From CAYLUN01 sp964386865 (GTDB lineage Bacteria; Verrucomicrobiota; Kiritimatiellia; RFP12; UBA1067): 31,739 nt of DNA. The position numbers and the translations under genes were made by a program. Location: contig CAYLUN010000067.1 of NCBI GenBank assembly GCA_964386865.1, positions 1 through 31,739 on the forward strand. Reading direction: 5' to 3'. Below the pieces are notes generated by a model, which had not been told where the DNA came from, made no database searches, and saw only the letters and a list, made by a program, of their open reading frames with translations. Below, in pieces: positions 1-8,485 of the stretch. How positions within the stretch are numbered: the stretch's first letter is position 1; every line of letters begins with the position of its first letter.

Positions 1-753
1 GCAGTCCATGCCGGTCGTGGCGATGCCGCCCGTCTCGGTCATGCCGTAGATGTCGAACGCCCGGATGCCCAGGCGCGTCTCGATCCGCTTGCGCATCTCG
101 TCCGAGAACGACTCCGCGCCGAAGATGCCGACCTTGAGGTCCGGCAGCTCGATCCCCTTTTCGTCCAGCATCTCGATGATGCGCGCAGCATAGGAGACCA
201 CCGCGCCCATGGCCTTGACCTTGAAATCGCGCAGCAGCATCACCTGGCGGGCCGTGTTGCCTGAGCTCGCGGGCACCGAGAAGAGGCCGGCGCGGCGCGC
301 GCCGTGGTAGAAGCCGAACCCGCCGTTGAACAGGCCGAACGTGGGCATGATCTGGATCGCGTCGCCAGCCTGCAGGCCCGCCATCACCATGCAGCGGGAC
401 ATGCACTCCGCCCACTGCACCAAGTCGGTCTCGGTGTAGGCCATCACCACCGGCGTGCCGGTGGAGCCGGAGCTCATGTGCATCTCGCGGATGGAGCCGC
501 GCGGCGAAGAAAGCATGCCGAGCGGGTACTGGTCGCGGAAGTCGTCCTTGGTCAGAAACGGCAGCCCGCGCAGGTCTTCGAGCGACCGGATGTCGCCGGG
601 CTCTACGCCCGCCTGCGCCAGCCGCGCGCGGTAGAACTCGTTGTTCGCCCACACGTGCGCCACGGTCCGCTTCAGCCCGTCAAGCTGCGCGGCCGCCAGT
701 TCGTCGCGGGACATGGTCTCCGCCCGCTCGTTCCAAAACCGAAGTCTGCTCAT
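1..753 (-). CDS. Phenylacetate-CoA ligase family (PaaK-like), N-terminal 251 residues, cut by window edge
   Basis: The reading frame opens at ATG 753 and runs off base 1, so only the first 251 of the usual ~430 residues are present. The adenylate-forming P-loop is visible as HMSSGSTGTP, and later the YGMTETGG motif that positions the adenylate. Members of this family activate an aryl or other carboxylic acid with ATP and attach it to CoA in the cytoplasm; the substrate cannot be read from the sequence. A GGGAG Shine-Dalgarno lies 7-12 bases upstream of the start. The gene begins 27 bases after the Gfo/Idh gene and is probably co-transcribed with it. Because the C-terminal domain lies outside the window, a LuxE-like acyl-protein synthetase cannot be strictly excluded, but the motifs fit PaaK best. 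Confidence 0.88.
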   Translation of the reverse strand, partial: MSRLRFWNERAETMSRDELAAAQLDGLKRTVAHVWANNEFYRARLAQAGVEPGDIRSLEDLRGLPFLTKDDFRDQYPLGMLSSPRGSIREMHMSSGSTGTPVVMAYTETDLVQWAECMSRCMVMAGLQAGDAIQIMPTFGLFNGGFGFYHGARRAGLFSVPASSGNTARQVMLLRDFKVKAMGAVVSYAARIIEMLDEKGIELPDLKVGIFGAESFSDEMRKRIETRLGIRAFDIYGMTETGGIATTGMDC

Positions 754-780
754 GGGTCGCTCCCTCTTCTTGATACCCGC

Positions 781-2085
781 TCAAACCGCCGCCAGCGTCC
801 ACGGGGAACGCATGGCGGGCGTCATGAGGCGGTTGGCCTCGTCGTCGCCGACAAACCGCTCCGCGACAGGGTCCCACGTCAGCTTGCGCTTCAGGCGCAT
901 GGCCATCATGTTGACGAGGCAGGCCGTGCAGCTGCGGTGGCCGATCTCCACGTCGGCGAAGGGCCGGATGCCGCGCTTCACGGCGTCTACGAAATTCTGC
1001 TCGTGGCTCGGCGTGCGGCCCAGCTTGACGTTGAACGCTTCGGGGTCGAGCTTCAGCAGCTTCTCGTCGGAGGCCTCGAGCGTGCCCTCGTGGATGCGCA
1101 GGAAGAGCCAGCCCTCGTCGCCCTCGAAGCGCACGCCGCGTGGTTTGCGGGTCGTGCCGCCGATCATTTTGACCCCGTTTGCGTACGTGTTCTCGAACTC
1201 GAAGGCCATGGGCGCGTTGTAGAGCCCGTGGGCGTCGTCCCAGCCCTTGGCCTCGATCGACACCGGCCCGGCGCCGTCGGTGCCGTTGCCGAGCTGCGCG
1301 ATATCGATGACGTGCGCCCCGCGGTCGGACATTTCGCCGCACCCGAAGCTCAGGTGGAAGCGCCAGCTTCCGGGATGGAGCCCCGGATAGTAAGGGATCT
1401 TGGGCGTGTGGCCCAGCCAGAGGTCGTAGTTCAGCTCGGCCGGCGGCGCCTCGGACGCAGGCATCGCCGTCTGCTGGCGCACGCGCTCGTGGTGCCCCTG
1501 GTCCGTGGGCAGGTGGATGAACATCGTGTGCAGCCTGCCGATGGCGCCGTTGCGCACCAGCTCGCAGCAGAAGCGCGCGCTGGGCCGGGCCCGCTCGCAG
1601 CTGCCGGTCTGGAGCACGACGCCGGCCCGGCGCACCGCATCGCGCAGCGCCTTGCTTTCGCCGATCGAGTTCGCGAGCGGCTTCTCGCAGAAAATGTGCT
1701 TGCCCGCGCGGGCCGCGGCGATGCTGACCAGCGCGTGCCAGTGGTCGGGCGTGGCCACGGTGACGGCGTCGATGTCCTTGCGCGTCAGGAGCTCCCGGAA
1801 ATCGGAGAACGACTGGCACGCCGCGTCTGAATAGGCCTTGTTCACCTCGTCGACGCACTTCTTCAGCTCGCGCGCGTCGGCGTCGCAGGCGGCGACCACG
1901 CGCACCTCGGCGAGCTTGCAGAACTGCCGCGCCAGATGGCGGCCGCGGCCCCCGGTCCCTACCATCGCCAGCGTGAGGCGCTCGTTCGCGCCGAAGGCCG
2001 ACTGAGGAATGATGGTCGGAAAGGCAGCCGCCACCGCGCCGGCTGCCGCGGCCCGCCCGATAAACCCCCTACGCGACACTGTCAT
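781..2085 (-). CDS. Gfo/Idh/MocA-family oxidoreductase with Tat signal
   Basis: This is a 434-residue NAD(P)-dependent sugar or inositol oxidoreductase. The N-terminus is a twin-arginine signal (SRRGFIGRAAAAG, then a hydrophobic stretch ending FGA, residues 4-32), so the folded enzyme is probably exported with its cofactor. The Rossmann motif GTGGRG is at residues 43-48 and the family EKP motif at 134-136, following DHWHALV. The C-terminal half carries the GEMSDRGAHVIDI segment typical of the second domain. Secreted paralogues of this kind are abundant in Planctomycetes, Verrucomicrobia and Kiritimatiellota, where they accompany glycan-degradation genes; the substrate is unknown. The ATG at 2085 has a purine-rich GGGGGAGAGGG Shine-Dalgarno and its own predicted promoter at 2150-2179. 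Confidence 0.93.
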   Translation of the reverse strand: MTVSRRGFIGRAAAAGAVAAAFPTIIPQSAFGANERLTLAMVGTGGRGRHLARQFCKLAEVRVVAACDADARELKKCVDEVNKAYSDAACQSFSDFRELLTRKDIDAVTVATPDHWHALVSIAAARAGKHIFCEKPLANSIGESKALRDAVRRAGVVLQTGSCERARPSARFCCELVRNGAIGRLHTMFIHLPTDQGHHERVRQQTAMPASEAPPAELNYDLWLGHTPKIPYYPGLHPGSWRFHLSFGCGEMSDRGAHVIDIAQLGNGTDGAGPVSIEAKGWDDAHGLYNAPMAFEFENTYANGVKMIGGTTRKPRGVRFEGDEGWLFLRIHEGTLEASDEKLLKLDPEAFNVKLGRTPSHEQNFVDAVKRGIRPFADVEIGHRSCTACLVNMMAMRLKRKLTWDPVAERFVGDDEANRLMTPAMRSPWTLAAV

Positions 2086-2149
2086 TAGGCCCTCTCCCCC
2101 TGGCGCTGTTCAAGGCGCGCCCGCCCGCTAACGCGAACGCATGATGGGG

Positions 2150-2179
2150 ATTGTAGCCGAAGGGGCGCCCATCGGACAA
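2150..2179 (-). promoter_or_regulatory. Predicted sigma70-type promoter for the Gfo/Idh gene
   Basis: On the minus strand TTGTCC (2174-2179) is followed after 18 bases by TACAAT (2150-2155). An initiator-like CAT lies 7 bases after the -10, giving a start near 2142 and a leader of about 57 bases. The assignment rests only on match to consensus. Confidence 0.5.
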
Positions 2180-2223
2180 GACCAGACACACCGCTAAGCG
2201 AAACAATCCGTCCGGCACCGCCG

Positions 2224-2631
2224 CTAGACGCCAAGCCAGACCAGATACGCCCAGTTCAGCGCCACGAGCACCGCCAGCACGGCCCACGCCAGCCGCCGCT
2301 CGGGCGGCCCCAGGCGGAGGCTCACGACGCGCCGCCGCGCAAGCAGGCACCAGGAATACGCCGAGAGCGCGGCCAGAGCCGCCGCCCCCCCGACGACCAT
2401 CAGCGGCTGCAGCCGCAGCGCCAAGCACGGGTCGCCCGCCAGCAGCGCGGCGGCCGCGCGGGTCGAGCCGCAGGTCAGGCACGGCAGGCCGGTGAGCCGG
2501 TGCCACGCGCACACCGGCACACCCGCCCGATGAAAACTGGCGACGACCACGCCGATCAGAAGAACGGCAGCCAGCCCAGCCAGCCACTGCCGAACGTCGT
2601 CGGTCCGCCGCTCGCGCCGCTCGATTCGCAT
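2224..2631 (-). CDS. DUF2752 small membrane protein
   Basis: A 135-residue protein with a conserved Cys-rich motif (LPCLTCGSTRAAAALLAGD) between hydrophobic segments, which is the signature of DUF2752. Three probable membrane helices are visible: LAGLAAVLLIGVVVASF near the start, PLMVVGGAAALAALSAYSW in the middle and LAWAVLAVLVALNWAYLVW at the end. The function of this family is not established. The start at ATG 2631 was preferred over an upstream frame extension because GGAGG sits 5 bases before it. The first 76 bases overlap, in another frame, the 3' end of the rhamnosidase gene, so translation may be coupled. Confidence 0.8.
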   Translation of the reverse strand: MRIERRERRTDDVRQWLAGLAAVLLIGVVVASFHRAGVPVCAWHRLTGLPCLTCGSTRAAAALLAGDPCLALRLQPLMVVGGAAALAALSAYSWCLLARRRVVSLRLGPPERRLAWAVLAVLVALNWAYLVWLGV

Positions 2632-4790
2632 GACGCCTCCTGCCACACCACCGTGTGCGAACCGGACGCCACGCCGTCCAGCACCCACCGCCCATTCTCG
2701 CGCACCGCCTCGGCCCGCCGGCCGTCCAGCGTCAGGGATCCCGCGCCTTCAGGCGCAGGAACTTCGACCCTCGCCGTGACGTTCACCGGGATGTCAACGG
2801 TCAGCTTATACAGCCTTCCCGGCCGCTGGCGAACACCGACCGTCACCGTACCTCGCACGGTCGGAACGATGCCCTGCACCGCCTCCAGCGAGCCGGCCTG
2901 AGGGCGGATCAGCACCTTGCCGAACCCCGGTGACAGCGGTCGCACGCCCAGCACAAACCGCGGCACGATGTTCGCCGGAACCGCGCCCCAGGCGTGGTTC
3001 CAGTCGAGGTTGGCCTTGTACTTGATGTCCCACGCCTCCAGCGAAATCGTCGATCCCGAGCGCATCATGTTGACCCATCCGCGCGGCTCGTCGCGCGTGA
3101 TCAGGCCGATCGCGTCGTCGTCCAGCCCCGCCTCGAACAGCGCCTCCAGCAGATACTGCGCGCCGTACACGCTGCACGCCATGCCGCGCGACTTGACGAA
3201 CGCCGCCACGCGGCCGCGCTCCTCCTCCGGCACCAGGCCGAAGGCCAGCGGCAGCATGTTCGCGTGCAGCGACGCGTGGGCCGCGCCCTCGCCGTCCACA
3301 TAGCAGCCGCGCGCGCCGTTGAAGAAAAGCGCGTGAAACGCCTGCGCCGCCTTCTCAGCCTTCGCCCGGTACGCCTCGGCGTCCGCGGCCTTGTCCAGCG
3401 CCGCCGCCATCTCCGCCATCTGCCGCAGGTTCAGGCAGTAAAAGGCGTTCACGACCGCGTTGACGGGCTTGAACTCAAAGCCGTCGCGCTCGCCGACCGG
3501 CCAGTCCGTGATGTCGCGCAGACCGCTCTCCGCCGGCGCGGCAGGGCCGCCTGTCTCCAGCAGCCCATCCCGGGCGCGCGCGCAGAACTCCAGCGTCTTC
3601 TTGGCCTTCAGCGCGTCGTAGCAGCGCGCGAGAGACTCCGCGTTGCCGGTGTACATCCAGTCCGCCCACGCCATCATCACCGAGTGCTGCTTCCACTCCG
3701 TCGGCCAGGTCGGATGCGCCATCAGATACTCGTGGCTGTACCGCGCCAAGGTGAACTCGCGGTCAAGGCCGTAGTGGCAGAGCTGGTTGATGTAGGCGTC
3801 GGCCTCGTACGGGATGCGCTCGCGGTCGCCGTCGACATACACGCCCGCGAAGGTCGTCGCCTTGACGCTGTATTTGCAGAACGCGTAGACGCGATCCAGC
3901 GCCGCATCGCACGACACGAAGGCGGAGGCCTTCATGTCGAAGGGATAGTGGACGGCGATCTGCCGGATCGTGTCGACCGTCACCGGGAACGGGCACTCCT
4001 CGACCTCCACGTACCGGAAAGGCATGACCACGCCGAACTCCGGCGGCAGAAGGATCGCCGAGCCCTCTTTGCCGCCGCTGGTGTTGCGCTTGTCGGCCGC
4101 GAGCGGCACGCGGTAGACCACCGGGCGCGTCAGCGCGCCGCTGACCTTCGCGTACCGGATCGTGCCGCCCGGCTGGGCATCCACGCTGGAGCCGGCGGCC
4201 TTCTCTCCGAGGTGCAGCACATAGGGCCCGCCGTGGGCCATGTCGCGCGGCGGTATCAGTTCGACCCAGCCGAACGCGGCCCGCCCGAAGTCCACAAAAA
4301 CGCGGCCCGCCGCATTCGTCACCACGCGCGCGGGCTTGACCTGCTTCTGGTCGAGCGGGTAGCGCAGCGCCGTGTCCCCGCCCAGCGCGGAGGCCGTCTC
4401 GAACGACATCGCCTGCGACCACGGGCCGGCGCTGCCTTTGCGATCCCACACGCGCACCTGCCAGCACACCGTCGCGCCGGCCGGAAGCGGCTGGCCCGCG
4501 TAGGGCACGTAGAGAGACTGGTCGGACTTCACGCGCCCCGAGTCCCAGAGGTCCGGCCTGCCCGTCTTGAACAGCGCGGTCGACGTCGCCACCTGCACCT
4601 GATAGGCCGTCTGAGCGTCCTTCGGGAGCGCGCCCTTGAAGCCCCACGAAAATTCGGGCGTCGGGTCGGTGACCGCGACCAGCCCGGGCTTCGCCAGCAG
4701 CTCGCACATCGGGTTGTCAGGCGTCAGCGCCGCTCCGGACAAAACGCAAAAAGCCGCGCAACACGCGGATAAGACGGTAAAGCCTCGCAT
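2556..4790 (-). CDS. Secreted GH78 alpha-L-rhamnosidase
   Basis: A 744-residue glycoside hydrolase predicted to remove terminal L-rhamnose from plant or microbial glycans outside the cytoplasm. The start at 4790 gives a signal peptide (MRGFTVLSACCAAFCVLSGAA) and excludes about 100 unlikely upstream residues. After it come an Fn3-like domain with the family opening (DPTPEFSWGF, later VCWQVRVWDRKG), a beta-sandwich region (VFVDFGRAAFGWVEL) and the (alpha/alpha)6 catalytic domain. The catalytic-site motif is DGDRER...EAD (about 320-331), matching the acidic cluster of GH78, with a later Glu in SLEAWD (about 585). HAWGAVPANIV and RPLSPGFGKVLIRPQ mark the C-terminal domain. The last ~26 residues, rich in Ser, Gly and Trp, run past the natural family end into the next gene. 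Confidence 0.9.
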   Translation of the reverse strand: MRGFTVLSACCAAFCVLSGAALTPDNPMCELLAKPGLVAVTDPTPEFSWGFKGALPKDAQTAYQVQVATSTALFKTGRPDLWDSGRVKSDQSLYVPYAGQPLPAGATVCWQVRVWDRKGSAGPWSQAMSFETASALGGDTALRYPLDQKQVKPARVVTNAAGRVFVDFGRAAFGWVELIPPRDMAHGGPYVLHLGEKAAGSSVDAQPGGTIRYAKVSGALTRPVVYRVPLAADKRNTSGGKEGSAILLPPEFGVVMPFRYVEVEECPFPVTVDTIRQIAVHYPFDMKASAFVSCDAALDRVYAFCKYSVKATTFAGVYVDGDRERIPYEADAYINQLCHYGLDREFTLARYSHEYLMAHPTWPTEWKQHSVMMAWADWMYTGNAESLARCYDALKAKKTLEFCARARDGLLETGGPAAPAESGLRDITDWPVGERDGFEFKPVNAVVNAFYCLNLRQMAEMAAALDKAADAEAYRAKAEKAAQAFHALFFNGARGCYVDGEGAAHASLHANMLPLAFGLVPEEERGRVAAFVKSRGMACSVYGAQYLLEALFEAGLDDDAIGLITRDEPRGWVNMMRSGSTISLEAWDIKYKANLDWNHAWGAVPANIVPRFVLGVRPLSPGFGKVLIRPQAGSLEAVQGIVPTVRGTVTVGVRQRPGRLYKLTVDIPVNVTARVEVPAPEGAGSLTLDGRRAEAVRENGRWVLDGVASGSHTVVWQEASCESSGASGGPTTFGSGWLGWLPFF

Positions 4791-5150
4791 AGATTTCCCT
4801 TTCAAAATGGCGAGCAGATTCTTGCACAAATGCACCCGTGCCACAAGCGCAACATTGGCGCCGCGAGCCGCGCGATACGCCTGTGAGTAGGCACGCATAC
4901 GCAACAGGTCTCCGGCAGGTGCTCGGGGCCGGCTAAAGCCGGTACAACCTACGAACACACCGACCGCTGTCCCGGCTTCAGGCGGCCCGCAGCACGGTCG
5001 AGCCGCCGCCGGAAAACAGCGCACCGTACGCACGCCCGAGGCCTGTTCAGCCAAGGCATGTTGTCCCGGCTTCAGCCGGCCCCGGTCATAGCACAAACCG
5101 TCTCGGCGCGGGCGCTGCGTTCAGGTATCTGCCCGCTGTTCCCGCAGCGC
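4791..5150. other. Gene-free interval with palindromic repeats, rhamnosidase leader
   Basis: These 360 bases lie between the pfkB-type kinase and the rhamnosidase, both on the minus strand. I see no coding region. The part next to the rhamnosidase contains a weak promoter-like pair on the minus strand (TTGTGG, 17 bases, AAGAAT, about 4821-4849). The remainder holds GC-rich palindromic repeat copies, annotated separately. Confidence 0.6.
4923..5085. repeat. Cluster of palindromic repeat units with core CCGGCT-AGCCGG
   Basis: Three related units lie within 160 bases. A complete palindrome CCGGCTAAAGCCGG is at 4929-4942, followed by TACAAC. An inverted copy GTCCCGGCTTCAGCCGG is at 5063-5079, preceded by TT. 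A degenerate copy GTCCCGGCTTCAGGCGG is at 4969-4985. Read on the same strand, the first and last units share the pattern GGGGCCGGCT-AAGCCGG-AC-AAC, so they look like members of a small dispersed, REP-like family. Each can form a short hairpin in either strand and could end or stabilise transcripts of the kinase operon. Confidence 0.55.
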
Positions 5151-6089
5151 TCAAAGCGGCTCGCACGTCACGCCGCGACGGAGCGTCCGCACGCGCGTCA
5201 GATCGAGGTCGGCCGGAGTCAGGCTTTCGACGTTGGCGCTGCCGCAGGCCAAGCCGAACACGACCGCCTCTTTCAGCGCGCTGCCCGCCAGCCACGCATG
5301 CGCGAAGCCGGCGGTCGTGCAGTCGCCGCTGCCGATCGGGTTCACGCGCCGGGCGATCGCGGGCGGTGTCAAGCGCCACGTCCGCTTCGGCGTCAGGAGA
5401 TAGGCGCACTTGCCGCCCTGCGTCACAAACACATTCTGCGCGCCCATGCCCAGCAGGTCGCGCATGCCGCGAAGGACGCGCCGCTCGCCGGAAAGCCGCT
5501 CCCCGAGCGTCGCCTCCAGCTCGCGCACCGTGAGCTTCGCCAGCAGCGGCCGCTCGAACAGCACGTTCACCAGCGCCGCCTTCTGCGAATCGATCACCAC
5601 GGGCACGCCCGCCTCAGCGGCGGCCCGCACGAACGCGACATAGAACTCGTCGCCCGCGAAAGGCGGGAGGGTTCCGCTGATCACCAGCAGCGACGCCTCG
5701 CGCGTGAGCCGCAGGTTCTCCCGCACGAAGCGCGCGACCGCCGCCCGGCCCGGATCGGGAGCCTCCTCAACCAGCTCGGTCACCGTGCCCGCCTCGCGGT
5801 CGATCAGCGTGGTGCAGATGCGCGTCTCCGCCTTCATCGGCGTCAGCGCCGACCCCACCCCGTACGCCTTCAGGAAAGCCGTGATCCCGCGGCCGGTTCC
5901 GCCCCCGTTGAAGCCGGCCGTCCGCGCGGGCGTGCCCAGCGCCGCCAGCGCCCGCGCCGTGTTCAGGGACTTGCCCGCCGCGCTTTCGACCACCTGCCGC
6001 GCGCGGTTGACCTCGTCGACCTCCAGACGCCCGAACAGCAGCGTGCGCTGATACGCGGGCGTCAGACCCAGACACAAGACACTCTTCAT
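5151..6089 (-). CDS. PfkB-family hexose-phosphate kinase (1-phosphofructokinase/LacC-like)
   Basis: A 312-residue ATP-dependent kinase of the PfkB (ribokinase) fold, closest in layout to the 1-phosphofructokinase and tagatose-6-phosphate kinase group. The substrate-side motif reads AAGKSLNTARALAALG near residue 38, where family members usually have GGKGxNVA. The signature near the C-terminus is NPIGSGDCTTAGF, with the catalytic-base Asp in GSGD. The exact sugar phosphate cannot be told. The ATG at 6089 overlaps the ribE stop as ATGA, so translation is coupled to riboflavin synthase and the gene is the last member of the FMN-riboswitch operon. An upstream in-frame extension inside ribE was rejected because of this overlap. 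Confidence 0.88.
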   Translation of the reverse strand: MKSVLCLGLTPAYQRTLLFGRLEVDEVNRARQVVESAAGKSLNTARALAALGTPARTAGFNGGGTGRGITAFLKAYGVGSALTPMKAETRICTTLIDREAGTVTELVEEAPDPGRAAVARFVRENLRLTREASLLVISGTLPPFAGDEFYVAFVRAAAEAGVPVVIDSQKAALVNVLFERPLLAKLTVRELEATLGERLSGERRVLRGMRDLLGMGAQNVFVTQGGKCAYLLTPKRTWRLTPPAIARRVNPIGSGDCTTAGFAHAWLAGSALKEAVVFGLACGSANVESLTPADLDLTRVRTLRRGVTCEPL

Positions 6090-6724
6090 AGCAATCCGTT
6101 CTCCGCCAGCATCTGCTCCGTCACGCCGCCCCGGCCCTCCCGGCCCAACAGCCGCGCCACGTACTTGCCCAGAATATCGCCTTCCAAATTCACCGCGTCG
6201 CCCACCCGACGGTCGCACAGGCTCGTCTCCCGCAAGGTCGTCGGAATGAGATTCACCTCGAACGAATCGTCGCCCAGCCCGCTCACGGTCAGGCTGACGC
6301 CGTCGACCGCCACGGATCCCTTGAGCACGGTTTGCCGCGCCAGCCCGGGCGAGCAGGCCACGCGCCACGCGACATCGCGCCCGCGCCCCTCGACCGCCGC
6401 CAGCCGGCCGGCCTCATCCACGTGCCCGCTCACGATATGTCCGCCCAGCCGGTCTCCCAGCGCGAGCGCGCGCTCCAAGTTCACGCGGGCGCCTTCGCCC
6501 AGTCCGCCGAGCGCCGTCCGCCGCAGCGTCTCGTCCAGCAGGTCCGCCTCGAACGCGCCGTCGCCGACCTGCGTGACCGTCAGGCACGCGCCCTGGACCG
6601 CCACGCTCTCGCCCAGCGCGAGCGCGTCCCGCCACGCCTCGTGGGCGATGGCGAGCGACCAGCCGCCCTGCGTGCGCGCCAGGCGCCGCAGCGTTCCGAC
6701 CTTTTGTACGAGTCCCGTGAACAT
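6086..6724 (-). CDS. ribE: Riboflavin synthase, alpha chain
   Basis: A 212-residue enzyme that dismutates two 6,7-dimethyl-8-ribityllumazine molecules into riboflavin and the pyrimidinedione returned to lumazine synthase. The invariant N-terminus MFTGLVQKVG is intact. The two tandem lumazine-binding domains are visible, the first with SVAVQGACLTV and GHIVSGHVDEAG, the second with SVAVDGVSLTV and NLIPTTLRETSL. Length is normal for the family. It starts 4 bases after the ribD stop and ends in a 4-base overlap with the downstream kinase, so the three genes form a tight translational block. Some naming schemes call this gene ribC. Confidence 0.96.
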   Translation of the reverse strand: MFTGLVQKVGTLRRLARTQGGWSLAIAHEAWRDALALGESVAVQGACLTVTQVGDGAFEADLLDETLRRTALGGLGEGARVNLERALALGDRLGGHIVSGHVDEAGRLAAVEGRGRDVAWRVACSPGLARQTVLKGSVAVDGVSLTVSGLGDDSFEVNLIPTTLRETSLCDRRVGDAVNLEGDILGKYVARLLGREGRGGVTEQMLAENGLL

Positions 6725-6728
6725 AGCG

Positions 6729-7829
6729 TCAGACCTTCTTCACGCGCAGCATGACATCCTCGCCGATGCGGCGCACCTCGGCGAAGCGCATCCGCTCCAA
6801 CCGCTTCAGCAGGCTGCCCCGCCCCGCCACGCCGCTGACGCCGCGCGCGTCGCCCAGCACCGCCGGCGCGTAAAACAGCATGTACTCGTCAACCAGCCCC
6901 GCGTCATGGAGCGCCCCGGCCAGTCCGCCGCCGCCCTCGCAGACTACGTGCAGGTAGCCCTCGTCGCCCAGCCGCTTCAGCAGGCGACGCAGCGGCACAT
7001 GGCCGCGTCTGTCCGGCTTGAGCGGCCAGACGCACGCACCGTGCTTGGACCACGCCTTAGACCGGGCTTGCGCCGCGTCGGGCGTCGTGGCGACGATCGT
7101 GCGGCCCGCCGCGGCGTCGGTGTAGACCTGCGAACGCGCGGGCGTTCGGCCGGCCGCGTCGACGACCACGCGCATCAGCCGGCCGCCGTCCGGCGTCCGG
7201 CACAGGAGCGAAGGGTCGTCCGCGCAGACCGTCCCCGCGCCGACCAGCATCACGTCGGCGCGACGCCTCAGCCGCTGGACCTCCGCGCGGGCCGGCTCGC
7301 CGGTGATCCACTTCGACGAGCCCGTGCGGTCGGCGATGCGCCCGTCGAGCGTCAGCGCCAGCTTCAAGGTCACGTAGGGATAGCCGGTCGTGATGTGCTT
7401 CGCGAACGGCGCGAGCAGCTCGTTCGACTCCTCTTCGCACACCCCGAAAACGACCTCTACGCCACGCTCCGACAGCAGCTCCAGGCCGCGCCCGCAGTGG
7501 CAGCCGTTGGGGTCGTGGCAGGCGACGACCACTCGCCTGACACCTTCGCGCAGGATGCGCTCCGTACAGGGCGGCGTGCGGCCATGGGTGCAGCAGGGCT
7601 CGAGCGTCACATAGAGGGTCGCGCCGCGCACGCTGGCGCGGCACGCGTCCAGCGCCTCCACCTCCGCGTGGGGGCAGCCGGCGCGCGTGTGGCGTCCCTC
7701 GCCGAGCAGGCGGCCGGCCTTGACGACCACCGCGCCCACCGGCGGATTCGGCCGCGTGTGGCCCTCGCTCAGCCGCGCCAGAGCGAGCGCCCGCCGCATC
7801 CACTTCGTGTCTTGCGCTTCCTGCGTCAT
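6729..7829 (-). CDS. ribD: Bifunctional pyrimidine deaminase/reductase
   Basis: A 366-residue fusion catalysing the second and third steps of riboflavin synthesis: deamination of the diaminopyrimidine and NADPH-dependent reduction of the ribosyl side chain. The N-terminal zinc deaminase domain shows HAEVEAL and EPCCTHGRTPPC, which carry the zinc ligands and catalytic Glu. The reductase domain begins at TLKLALTLDGRIAD, includes SSKWITGE and ends with a CEGGGGLAGAL motif. The start at ATG 7829 was chosen over an upstream one because it gives the usual family start and has AAGG about 10 bases upstream. The gene follows nusB after a 133-base gap that contains a hairpin. Confidence 0.96.
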   Translation of the reverse strand: MTQEAQDTKWMRRALALARLSEGHTRPNPPVGAVVVKAGRLLGEGRHTRAGCPHAEVEALDACRASVRGATLYVTLEPCCTHGRTPPCTERILREGVRRVVVACHDPNGCHCGRGLELLSERGVEVVFGVCEEESNELLAPFAKHITTGYPYVTLKLALTLDGRIADRTGSSKWITGEPARAEVQRLRRRADVMLVGAGTVCADDPSLLCRTPDGGRLMRVVVDAAGRTPARSQVYTDAAAGRTIVATTPDAAQARSKAWSKHGACVWPLKPDRRGHVPLRRLLKRLGDEGYLHVVCEGGGGLAGALHDAGLVDEYMLFYAPAVLGDARGVSGVAGRGSLLKRLERMRFAEVRRIGEDVMLRVKKV

Positions 7830-7894
7830 CGCAACGCCCTTAGACTCTTTCGCACACGCATACGCAGACTTGACTGATTGTTCTGGCCGCCGAG

Positions 7895-7946
7895 AACGCA
7901 ACGAACGCCGAGGCGCGTGTTTCCTCAGCGTTGGACGTTCTGCGTT
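7895..7946 (-). other. Intercistronic RNA hairpin between nusB and ribD
   Basis: In the minus-strand transcript AACGCUGAGG pairs with CCUCGGCGUU over 10 pairs including one U-G wobble, with a 9-base loop. Below it, ACG pairs with CGU and AACGCA with UGCGUU, separated by a 3-base and a 2-base bulge on the 5' side. On the plus strand the wobble becomes a mismatch, so the structure favours the sense RNA of the operon. No U-tract follows, so it is not a standard terminator. Confidence 0.5.
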
Positions 7947-7962
7947 TGCCGCCCGCTGCCGC

Positions 7963-8457
7963 TCACTTGGGGCCGTGAATGTCCTTGTTCAGCTTGTCGA
8001 GCACGCCGTTGACGAAACGGCCGGCGTCGGCGTTGCTGAAGTACTTGGCCAGATCGATGGCCTCGTTCAGCACCACCGCGGGCGGCACGTCTGGGCAGTG
8101 AAGCAACTCATAGAACGCGAGCCTCAGCACGTTGCGCTCTACCGAGCCCATGCGGTGCAAGGGCCAGTTCTGCGTGTACGACTTCAGCCTCTCGTCGATA
8201 TCCGCGAGATGCGCCCTGACGCCGCGCACGCGGACTTCGGCGAACAGCCGTATCTTCGGCGGCGCGACACGGTCTTCGATCGGCTTGCCCTTTTCGGCCT
8301 CGTCGGCCGGTTCCTGGTCCTGCGCCTCCTCCATCTGGCAGGTCCACTGCTGCCGCCAGAATTTCGGGATCGCCGCGTCCAGGTCCAAGCCGGGGTTCAG
8401 ATCCGACTGAAACAGCATCTGCAGCGCCCACTCGCGCCCTTGTCTGCGTGTCGCCAT
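7963..8457 (-). CDS. nusB: Transcription antitermination factor NusB
   Basis: A 164-residue all-helical RNA-binding protein that joins NusE (S10) on boxA RNA in the antitermination complex for rRNA operons. The N-terminus RRQGREWALQMLFQSDL and the C-terminal part (GSVERNVLRLAFYELLH, AVVLNEAIDLAKYFS, RFVNGVLDKLN) are characteristic. It is about 25 residues longer than a typical NusB because of an acidic, Gln/Glu-rich insertion after the first helix (near residues 40-68). nusB is a usual companion of ribH; here it sits in the middle of the riboflavin operon, with structured spacers on both sides. A GAGGA Shine-Dalgarno lies about 8 bases before the ATG. Confidence 0.94.
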   Translation of the reverse strand: MATRRQGREWALQMLFQSDLNPGLDLDAAIPKFWRQQWTCQMEEAQDQEPADEAEKGKPIEDRVAPPKIRLFAEVRVRGVRAHLADIDERLKSYTQNWPLHRMGSVERNVLRLAFYELLHCPDVPPAVVLNEAIDLAKYFSNADAGRFVNGVLDKLNKDIHGPK

Positions 8458-8485
8458 TACTAAAGTCCTCGGTAGTCAGAATGGT

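Noticed and set aside
5058..7877. 939-residue open frame on the plus strand opposite the rib genes and kinase
   Set aside because: It is Arg/Ala/His-rich with no recognisable domain and lies antisense to three genes with clear conserved motifs; it is a side effect of high GC.
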